Below, one piece after another: positions 1-3,625 of a DNA stretch of 6,364 nucleotides. Made by a program: the position numbers and the translations under genes. The notes under the pieces were generated by a model. It ran no database searches, was not told the origin of the DNA, and was given only the letters and a program-made list of their open reading frames with translations. Origin of the DNA: an uncultured Eggerthellaceae bacterium (lineage in GTDB: Bacteria; Actinomycetota; Coriobacteriia; Coriobacteriales; Eggerthellaceae); assembly GCA_946626265.1 (NCBI GenBank), contig CAMOUE010000131.1, forward strand, positions 1-6,364, given 5' to 3'. Within the stretch, counting starts at the first letter, position 1; the number at the start of each line of letters is the position of its first letter.

Positions 1-16
1 CTTCTCCCTGCAAGGT

Positions 17-39
17 TAAACGCAACAATGTTGCGTTTA
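17..39. promoter_or_regulatory. Perfect 23-bp palindrome, candidate operator
   Basis: Arms TAAACGCAAC (17-26) and GTTGCGTTTA (30-39) are exact reverse complements around a 3-nt centre. Size and symmetry resemble operators of TetR-type dimeric repressors. No T-tract follows, so it does not read as a terminator. If it is an operator, its gene probably lies left of the window, since nothing nearby on the right is coding. Function is inferred from shape only. Confidence 0.4.
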
Positions 40-71
40 GAAATTCAACCTACCGTTGTTTTGCGAGGGGG

Positions 72-110
72 GTTTCGAGGGAGCGTTTCGAGAGGGCGTT
101 TCGAGGGCAG
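72..110. repeat. 13-bp G-rich tandem repeat, three copies
   Basis: Units start at 72, 85 and 98, each beginning GTTTCGAG followed by a G/A-rich tail. A weaker related copy precedes them at about 59-71. The 13-bp period is not a multiple of three, which argues against coding. Each unit carries a run of G on the + strand. Confidence 0.75.
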
Positions 111-256
111 GGAAACTACCCGATGCAGCTCTTTCCCGGCTCCTTGTCTTTCGAATGGCACAGCGTCCTTGTACTGACTGGGACGAGGTGTTGGGCTGGG
201 GACGCGGCGGCGGGCAGGACTCCGCGTGCGTGCGCGAGGGCGGACGTGAGAGCGGG

Positions 257-310
257 GCGTGCGCGGGGGCGGGGGCATGCGCGAGGGCATGCGCGAGGGC
301 TGGAGCGAGG
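257..310. repeat. 12-bp G-rich tandem repeat
   Basis: Two exact copies of GCATGCGCGAGG lie at 275-286 and 287-298, followed by a diverged copy at 299-310. A related GCGTGCGCGGGG is at 257-268. Runs of three or more G recur at 254-257, 265-269, 271-275, 285-287 and 297-299. The translated frame through it is a low-complexity Ala/Arg/Gly string, so I treat it as non-coding repeat DNA. Confidence 0.75.
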
Positions 311-349
311 ACGCGGCGTTCACGCGCCTGGACCTTGCGTCGAAATCAG

Positions 350-390
350 CCTAACGAAACCGCGAATCGAAGTTATCCTGACGAAACCGC
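350..390. repeat. 14-bp direct repeat pair
   Basis: CCTAACGAAACCGC at 350-363 and CCTGACGAAACCGC at 377-390 differ at one base and are 27 bp apart start to start. The pair sits just left of the first long inverted repeat. Function unknown; possibly a paired protein-binding site or a duplication remnant. Confidence 0.45.
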
Positions 391-398
391 CCAGAAAA

Positions 399-462
399 CC
401 TCCTCAACTGGAATATACGTACACGCGCCTCCCGTTATGTACGTATATGACGGTTGAGGAGG
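399..462. repeat. Imperfect inverted repeat 1 (25-bp arms)
   Basis: Arm 399-423 and arm 438-462 are complementary except for a short run of three to four mismatches in the middle. The matching parts are CCTCCTCAACT with AGTTGAGGAGG-like sequence on the outside and ATACGTACA with TGTACGTAT on the inside, around a 14-nt spacer. No U-tract follows, so it is not a standard terminator. It is the first of three hairpin-forming elements in a row. Confidence 0.6.
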
Positions 463-502
463 TCTTAGCCTGGGTTAACTCACTCGATGATGCGAGGGGG
501 CT

Positions 503-575
503 GGCGCAACGCCCCATTGCGCCGACCGGCGTCCCGGCCCCGCAGCCGACCCCACGCGCAATGGGGCATTGCGCC
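503..575. repeat. Inverted repeat 2, each arm itself palindromic
   Basis: Arms 503-522 and 556-575 match as reverse complements with one mismatch, around a 33-nt G/C-rich spacer. The right arm is also a palindrome on its own: GCGCAATG (556-563), GGG, CATTGCGC (567-574). The left arm is the same with one base changed. Such a palindrome-of-palindromes can form either one long stem or two small hairpins. This is typical of REP-like elements and of some binding sites; which applies here cannot be told. Confidence 0.65.
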
Positions 576-613
576 CGTCCCTTGCGCCCGCCCCTTCATC
601 TCATTCGGGGATG

Positions 614-696
614 TCTGCTGGAAAAACACACTTGTGCACCATGAAACGCCCGCGCGACTCGAGCCCGACGGTGCACAAGTGCGTTTTTCCAGCAGA
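614..696. repeat. Inverted repeat 3 (27-bp arms), MITE/REP-like
   Basis: Arms 614-640 and 670-696 pair at 26 of 27 positions, leaving a 29-nt G/C-rich spacer. The arm starts TCTGCTGGAAAAAC at its outer end and ends TTGTGCACC at its inner end. It is by far the strongest hairpin in the window. Neither a coding sequence nor a following U-tract explains it; the A-run and T-run lie inside the stem. The near-identity of the arms implies recent origin or selection for pairing. I know of no function. Confidence 0.75.
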
Positions 697-844
697 TCCT
701 ATCGGAGCAGAACCACCTACGTGTATTGTCGAGCTCGTAAAACGCGAATAAGCTCGGCACATCCACCTGACAACTCCGATCGCCTTTGTATATTCGTAAA
801 TATATTTCTCATATGGATAGCCCAACCCACCCAATCGCCCAATC

Positions 845-923
845 GAAACGGTGCGAAACGGTACCAATTGGTACCAACCGGGATAACATTCATTATCATT
901 AGCTTTATAGATGAATAATTCAT
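845..923. promoter_or_regulatory. Operator-like cluster upstream of the regulator
   Basis: Three elements lie close together. A 10-bp tandem GAAACGGTGC/GAAACGGTAC (845-864) runs into the perfect 16-bp palindrome GGTACCAATTGGTACC (860-875). On the minus strand, 882-901 reads TAATGATAATGAATGTTATC, similar to Fur-family boxes in its first half. ATGAAT-A-ATTCAT (911-923) is a perfect palindrome. MarR-family proteins usually bind such sites near their own promoters, so autoregulation is a reasonable inference, but the sites are 140-200 bp upstream of the start codon. Confidence 0.4.
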
Positions 924-931
924 TTACAACG

Positions 932-1005
932 TTGACCTTGTGTTTTAGATACTATTTGAATGTTACGTGATTAATTACACAGACATTGAGCTATTGGACT
1001 ATAGT
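932..1005 (+). promoter_or_regulatory. Possible promoter region of the MarR-like gene
   Basis: This A/T-rich segment has weak -35/-10 candidates only. TTGACC (932-937) has no good -10 at 17 nt. TATAGT (1000-1005) has TTACAC (975-980) at a long 19-nt spacing. I cannot single out one promoter, but the local A/T richness makes transcription start here likely. Confidence 0.3.
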
Positions 1006-1062
1006 TACATGCCGTATCGAGCAACGGAAAGAGCGACAGAATATAAGAGAAAAGAGGAAACG

Positions 1063-1569
1063 ATGAACGATTACGCAAAGACCCTCGCAAAGATGAAAAA
1101 GGCCGGCAAGCTCGTTCGCCTGAGCCAGCACAATAACGGGCCGAAAAGCTACAAGCGCGGCCAGGGTGCCCTGCTGCGCGCACTGCTCGACGCCGACGGC
1201 TGCGCTACCCAGCGCGAGCTCACCGCCATCCTTGGCGTGAACCGCAAGATGCTCAAGGACATCGTGCGCAAGGCGCAGCGCAACGACTATGTCACCATCG
1301 AGGAAACCGAGGGCAAGAAGACGTACGCCGTCAAACTAACTGACGAAGGCCGCAAGGTTGCCGAGAAGCACGAGAAGGCACAGGACAAGATCGCCGAGCA
1401 GATTCTCGCAACGCTGACCGACGAAGAGCGCGCGCAGCTCGACGCCATCAACGAGAAGCTGATCGTCGCTTGCAAGGAGGCCGGTGTCGACGGCAAGAAG
1501 AAAGGCCGCAAGGCGCACAAGCATGGCCACCGTCATGGCCATGGCCACTGCAAACACCATCGCTACTAA
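1063..1569 (+). CDS. MarR-type winged-helix regulator with His-rich C-terminal tail
   Basis: Predicted 168-residue cytoplasmic DNA-binding protein. Residues about 35-100 fit a winged helix: helices around GALLRALLDADG and QRELTAILGV, recognition helix NRKMLKDIVRKAQR (60-73), wing strands YVTIEE and KTYAVKLTDEGR (76-97). The helix ILATLTDEERAQLDAINEKL (114-133) matches the MarR dimerisation helix. The tail (145-168) is basic with eight His (152, 154, 156, 158, 160, 162, 165, 166) and Cys163, suggesting Ni/Zn/Cu binding. The tail DNA contains repeats of CATGGCCAC, suggesting growth by slippage. The ATG at 1063 is chosen because AGAGGA (1053-1058) precedes it; an in-frame GTG at 967 would add 32 unsupported residues. 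The gene stands alone and ends at a strong terminator. Family assignment is firm; ligand and targets are unknown. Confidence 0.85.
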   Translation: MNDYAKTLAKMKKAGKLVRLSQHNNGPKSYKRGQGALLRALLDADGCATQRELTAILGVNRKMLKDIVRKAQRNDYVTIEETEGKKTYAVKLTDEGRKVAEKHEKAQDKIAEQILATLTDEERAQLDAINEKLIVACKEAGVDGKKKGRKAHKHGHRHGHGHCKHHRY

Positions 1570-1701
1570 ACAGCGTGAAGGGACGAGAGCCGCACGCCGA
1601 TTCCGAATCGAGCCGACTCCCGGAACCCTCCAATAACCCGGAACCGACAGCACGCAACAGACAGCGCCGCGATAATTCGCCCCGCTACATCATCTAACGA
1701 C

Positions 1702-1735
1702 AAAAAAGCCGCATCACTTGGGATGCGGCTTTTTT
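1702..1735 (+). terminator. Strong intrinsic terminator of the MarR-like gene
   Basis: A perfect 14-bp stem, 1702-1715 with 1722-1735, has a 6-nt loop; its G/C core is GCCGCATC/GATGCGGC, flanked by A6 on the left and T6 on the right. Because both A- and T-runs are present it could end transcription in both directions, including read-through from the convergent operon. Confidence 0.92.
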
Positions 1736-1743
1736 GCCGAGTT

Positions 1744-1774
1744 AAGGACGTGTATGGCATACGTCCTTGTTTTT
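1744..1774 (+). terminator. Second hairpin with T-rich tail, probable back-up terminator
   Basis: AAGGACGT (1744-1751) pairs with ACGTCCTT (1761-1768) around a 9-nt loop, followed by TGTTTTTCTTT. It lies just past the strong terminator and reads as a second + strand terminator. Confidence 0.6.
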
Positions 1775-1778
1775 CTTT

Positions 1779-1812
1779 GCCAGGGCTGTCGAGGGGGAAG
1801 AACAGCCCTGGC
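1779..1812. repeat. Third hairpin, perfect 11-bp stem without T-tract
   Basis: GCCAGGGCTGT (1779-1789) and ACAGCCCTGGC (1802-1812) are exact complements around a 12-nt purine-rich loop. No T-run follows on either strand, so it is not a plain terminator. It may protect RNA ends or be a structured RNA; see the finding on a three-way junction. Confidence 0.6.
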
Positions 1813-1871
1813 TGACGAGTGAGGCGAGAAAGGAGAGTTGTGGAAGGGAGTACCATTTCTTGCCTGTGTAT

Positions 1872-1916
1872 AATCTAGAGTATTATTTATTCTAAGTCAA
1901 GAATATTTTTTAGAAT
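1872..1916 (-). promoter_or_regulatory. Possible minus-strand promoter within an inverted repeat
   Basis: Reading the minus strand, TTGACT (1900-1895) and TAGATT (1877-1872) are 17 nt apart, close to sigma-70 consensus. The -35 lies between, and touches, the arms ATTCTAA (1889-1895) and TTAGAAT (1910-1916). The + strand also shows a perfect TATAAT at 1869-1874, but with no -35 at usual spacing. No gene follows on the minus strand, so any transcript would be a short non-coding or antisense RNA. A chance A/T-rich match is quite possible. Confidence 0.25.
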
Positions 1917-1952
1917 GATTAAATTCTGTGCAGAACGGCATGGTTCGACACG

Positions 1953-2092
1953 GAACGGCACCGGGCAACGGCCCTCCATAGGACGACGGTCGAGTAACGA
2001 TCCTCCATAGGACGACGGTCGAGCAACGGTCCTCCATAGGACGACACCGGACAACGACCCTCAACGGAACGGCACCGGAAATCCGCCATAGG
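1953..2092. repeat. Degenerate 29-bp tandem repeat
   Basis: Units beginning CCTCCATAGGACGAC start at 1973, 2002 and 2031, exactly 29 bp apart, with small changes at their ends (GAGTAACGAT, GAGCAACGGT, CGGACAACGAC). A partial copy precedes them (1953-1972). More diverged ones follow at 2059 (CCTCAACGGAACGG) and 2083 (CCGCCATAGG). Each full unit contains the small palindromes TCCT-CCAT-AGGA and CGAC-G-GTCG. There are no unique spacers, so this is a minisatellite-type repeat and not a CRISPR array. It lies directly 3' of the deacylase gene. Confidence 0.85.
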
Positions 2093-2133
2093 CGCAGGAT
2101 CGGAACGAATGCAATCGATCCGCGTAATATCGG

Positions 2134-2622
2134 CTAAACCGTGAGGTCGACGAACGTCAGGCCTATCAAGGTATCGAGGTCGCCAGGGGCCATCTCGATC
2201 TGGCAGCCGATGCGGCCGCCCGAGAACAGAATCGCGTCGTAGAGCTGGGCCGTCTCGTCGATCGAGGTGCGGAACTTCGCCTTCATTCCCAAAGGAGAGC
2301 ATCCCCCATGGACGTATCCCGTCAGCGGCAGCAGCTCCTTCGACTTGATCATGGCGACAGCCTTCTCGCCAACCGCCGCAGCAGCCTTTTTCAAATCGAG
2401 CTCGCAAGCCACGGGGATCATGAACACGTAATGCTCGCCCGACTTGCCCTGGGTAACAAGGGTCTTGAACACGCGGTCGGGATCCTCGCCGAGCAGTGCG
2501 GCCACTTCGACGCCCGAAAGCGCCTCCGGGCTCTCGAACGTGATGAAGCGATGCGCGAACCCGGCCGCCTCGACCTCGCGCAAGGCGTTCGTCTTACGCT
2601 CCTTGTCCTTCTGCTTCGCCAT
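2134..2622 (-). CDS. ybaK: YbaK/EbsC-type aminoacyl-tRNA(Pro) deacylase
   Basis: 162 residues, the usual length for this family. YbaK-type enzymes hydrolyse Cys-tRNA(Pro) (some related ones Ala-tRNA(Pro)) in the cytoplasm, correcting mischarging by prolyl-tRNA synthetase. Visible family motifs are VFKTLV with Lys53, which matches the invariant lysine of the family, then MIPVACELDLKKAA (68-81), GYVHGGCSPLGMK (102-114) and GGRIGCQIEMAPGDL (135-149). It is second in an operon with rdgB; only 12 nt separate the rdgB stop from this ATG. The ribosome-binding site is weak (AGGGCGG within the gap), so translational coupling is likely. The tRNA-Pro gene lies just beyond rdgB. Exact substrate (Cys or Ala) cannot be read from the sequence; the symbol denotes the family. 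Confidence 0.9.
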   Translation of the reverse strand: MAKQKDKERKTNALREVEAAGFAHRFITFESPEALSGVEVAALLGEDPDRVFKTLVTQGKSGEHYVFMIPVACELDLKKAAAAVGEKAVAMIKSKELLPLTGYVHGGCSPLGMKAKFRTSIDETAQLYDAILFSGGRIGCQIEMAPGDLDTLIGLTFVDLTV

Positions 2623-2634
2623 GGGAAAACCGCC

Positions 2635-3285
2635 CTACTCCGCGGAATCGACCGCAGCCTCAGGCCCCTGCCCCGCATCGAACCCGTGAGCCTGCTCGAG
2701 CTTCGCGCGGAGCGTCCGCAGCGCATTGCCCCGATGGGACACCTCGTTCTTGCGCGCTTGCGGCACCTCGGCGAGCGTGCAAGCGCCTTCGAATACATCG
2801 GGCCAGAACAGCGGGTCGTAGCCGAACCCGCCATCCCCTTGGGGCTCATGGCCGATACGACCCTCGACCGTACCGCGGGCCGTCGTCTCGGTTCCGTCCT
2901 CGTCGATGAACACGAGCGTGCAGACGAACCGCCCGGTGCGCCGACCGTCCGGCACGCCCGCCAGATCGCGGATCAGCTTGTCGTTGTTGTCCTGGTCGGA
3001 AGCGTCCTCGCCGGCAAAACGCGACGAGTACACGCCAGGCGCCCCGCCGAGCGCATCGACTTCTATCCCCGAATCGTCCGCGAGCGCCGCAAAACCGCCG
3101 CACGCCTCGCGGGCCGCGTGCGCCTTGATGCGCGCATTGCCCAGGAACGTATCGGCATCTTCGACCGGATCGGATTCGACGCCCATCTCGCGCAAGGTCT
3201 TGAACTCCCAACCCGGAAAATCCAGCGCGTTGGAAATCTCCGATACCTTGTGGGCATTGTTTGTCGCAAGCACGACGGTTTTCAT
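2635..3285 (-). CDS. rdgB: XTP/dITP diphosphatase (RdgB/HAM1 family)
   Basis: 216 residues. The enzyme hydrolyses dITP, XTP and ITP to monophosphate and pyrophosphate with Mg2+, keeping deaminated purines out of DNA and RNA. Family motifs are all present: ATNNAHKVSEI (7-17), GNARIKA (49-55), ADDSGIEVDALGGAPGVYSS (69-88) with the acidic pair Asp70-Asp71, RTGRFVC (116-122), GGFGYDPLF (152-160) and SHRGNALR (183-190). About 17 residues at the C-terminus extend past the family core. The start at 3285 is chosen because AAAGGA lies 6 nt upstream and the protein then begins MKTVVLATNN as usual; the frame could open further upstream to 3333, but the extra residues look unlike the family. First gene of the rdgB-ybaK operon, divergent from the tRNA genes. 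Confidence 0.95.
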   Translation of the reverse strand: MKTVVLATNNAHKVSEISNALDFPGWEFKTLREMGVESDPVEDADTFLGNARIKAHAAREACGGFAALADDSGIEVDALGGAPGVYSSRFAGEDASDQDNNDKLIRDLAGVPDGRRTGRFVCTLVFIDEDGTETTARGTVEGRIGHEPQGDGGFGYDPLFWPDVFEGACTLAEVPQARKNEVSHRGNALRTLRAKLEQAHGFDAGQGPEAAVDSAE

Positions 3286-3334
3286 GTCGATTCCTTTCCG
3301 AAAACACCGGGGTCGCGTTCCCTTGACCCTCAAA

Positions 3335-3343
3335 TGCTATAAT
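3335..3343 (+). promoter_or_regulatory. Extended -10 promoter of tRNA-Pro
   Basis: TGCTATAAT (3335-3343) is a perfect extended -10 element, 17 nt before the mature tRNA 5' end, so the start point would be about 3350. A TTGACC is nearby (3323-3328) but only 9 nt away, too close to serve as a standard -35, which fits dependence on the extended -10. The minus strand reads CATTATAGCAT over the same bases, so rdgB transcription may start from an overlapping element. Confidence 0.7.
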
Positions 3344-3360
3344 GCCACGTGCTGCTTAGT

Positions 3361-3437
3361 CGGGACGTGGCGCAGTTTGGTAGCGCGCCTGCTTTGGGAG
3401 CAGGATGTCGCAGGTTCGAATCCTGTCGTCCCGACCA
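3361..3437 (+). tRNA. tRNA-Pro(UGG)
   Basis: 77 nt with encoded CCA. The acceptor stem CGGGACG (3361-3367) pairs perfectly with CGTCCCG (3427-3433); the discriminator is A3434. The C1-G72 pair plus A73 is the bacterial tRNA(Pro) signature. The anticodon stem CCTGC/GCAGG encloses TTTGGGA, giving anticodon TGG, and the T-arm loop is GGTTCGAATCC. Reads CCA and, by wobble, other proline codons. Probably transcribed from the extended -10 promoter just upstream, possibly together with tRNA-Gly since no terminator separates them. Confidence 0.97.
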
Positions 3438-3451
3438 TTTCAGCTTGTGTT

Positions 3452-3470
3452 ATCCTGTCGTCTTGACAAT
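3452..3470 (+). repeat. Degenerate copy of the tRNA-Pro 3' end
   Basis: 3452-3470 matches 3420-3438 (T-arm to CCA of tRNA-Pro) at 16 of 19 positions, 32 bp downstream. The first 11 bases ATCCTGTCGTC are identical. The changed bases create TTGACA (3463-3468). It looks like a partial duplication or an old attachment-site remnant; at this length chance cannot be excluded. Confidence 0.4.
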
Positions 3471-3494
3471 GATAACGCATCAATGGGGTACAAT
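3463..3494 (+). promoter_or_regulatory. Possible tRNA-Gly promoter
   Basis: A perfect -35 TTGACA (3463-3468) and near-perfect -10 TACAAT (3489-3494) are separated by 20 nt, longer than the usual 17. A start near 3501 would lie about 9 nt before the mature tRNA. The -10 lies in the small inverted repeat TGGGGT/ACCCCA (3484-3489, 3497-3502). Co-transcription from the tRNA-Pro promoter is the alternative. Confidence 0.4.
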
Positions 3495-3509
3495 TGACCC
3501 CACGCAAAC

Positions 3510-3583
3510 GCGGGTGTAGTTCAATGGTAGAACCGGAGCCTTCCAAGCTCCTGACGCGGGTTCGATTCCCGTCACCCGCTCCA
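3510..3583 (+). tRNA. tRNA-Gly(UCC)
   Basis: 74 nt with encoded CCA. The acceptor GCGGGTG (3510-3516) pairs with CACCCGC (3573-3579), and the discriminator is T3580. The anticodon stem GGAGC/GCTCC encloses CTTCCAA, giving anticodon TCC, and the T-loop is GGTTCGATTCC. Reads GGA/GGG glycine codons. Followed within ten bases by an intrinsic terminator. Confidence 0.97.
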
Positions 3584-3591
3584 ATTTCCCG

Positions 3592-3612
3592 AACGCCGCA
3601 AGGCGTTTTTTT
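3592..3612 (+). terminator. Intrinsic terminator after tRNA-Gly
   Basis: AACGCC (3592-3597) and GGCGTT (3602-3607) form a stem with a GCAA tetraloop; an unbroken T-run extends to 3612. It ends only two bases before the acpS ribosome-binding site. Confidence 0.88.
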
Positions 3613-3625
3613 ACAGGAGGCAGGC

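Larger units (their letters stand above)
1..1062. other. Long repeat-rich non-coding region upstream of the regulator gene
   Basis: I see no credible gene here. The open frames present (for example 56-457, 123-644 and 487-918 on +) translate to low-complexity Arg/Ala/Gly/Pro strings without domain-like pattern or convincing ribosome-binding sites, as expected from G/C-rich repeats. The stretch divides into a G-rich part with short tandem repeats (about 60-310), a part with three long inverted repeats (about 399-696), and an A/T-rich part (about 765-1060) that probably holds the promoter and operators of the gene at 1063. The sharp base-composition changes and the repeat density suggest an accessory or fast-evolving intergenic region. 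Separate entries give the individual elements. Confidence 0.7.
1570..2133. other. Non-coding interval between convergent transcription units
   Basis: This interval separates the 3' ends of the regulator (+) and the rdgB-ybaK operon (-). I see no credible gene. From left to right it holds a diverged 3' UTR with the direct repeat CCCGGAACC (1619-1627, 1637-1645), a strong terminator, two further hairpins, an A/T-rich stretch (about 1860-1925) with promoter-like motifs, and a 29-bp tandem repeat. The minus frame 1919-2407 crosses the repeat but is out of frame with the deacylase gene and looks spurious. Confidence 0.7.

Noticed and set aside
56..918. Open frames on + at 56-457, 123-644 and 487-918
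   Set aside because: They overlap each other in different frames, run through tandem and inverted repeats, encode low-complexity Arg/Ala/Pro strings and lack convincing ribosome-binding sites.
967..1062. Upstream GTG start for the MarR-like gene
   Set aside because: The added 32 residues lie in A/T-rich promoter-like DNA, no ribosome-binding site precedes the GTG, and a good one precedes the ATG at 1063.
1840..1878. Short leader peptide starting GTG at 1840 after AAAGGAG
   Set aside because: Only 12 codons, no gene follows on the same strand, and the purine-rich tract is common in this region.
1973..2058. CRISPR array
   Set aside because: The 29-bp units are contiguous tandem copies with no unique spacers.
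1919..2407. 162-codon open frame on the minus strand overlapping ybaK and the 29-bp repeat
   Set aside because: Out of frame with the recognisable deacylase and reading through a 29-bp repeat whose period is not a multiple of three.
2308..3342. 344-codon open frame on + antisense to ybaK and rdgB
   Set aside because: It is the shadow of two well-recognised minus-strand genes in G/C-rich DNA; its translation shows no family pattern.
3323..3343. TTGACC/TATAAT as a standard -35/-10 pair for tRNA-Pro
   Set aside because: The spacer is only 9 nt; the extended -10 TGCTATAAT alone is the better explanation.
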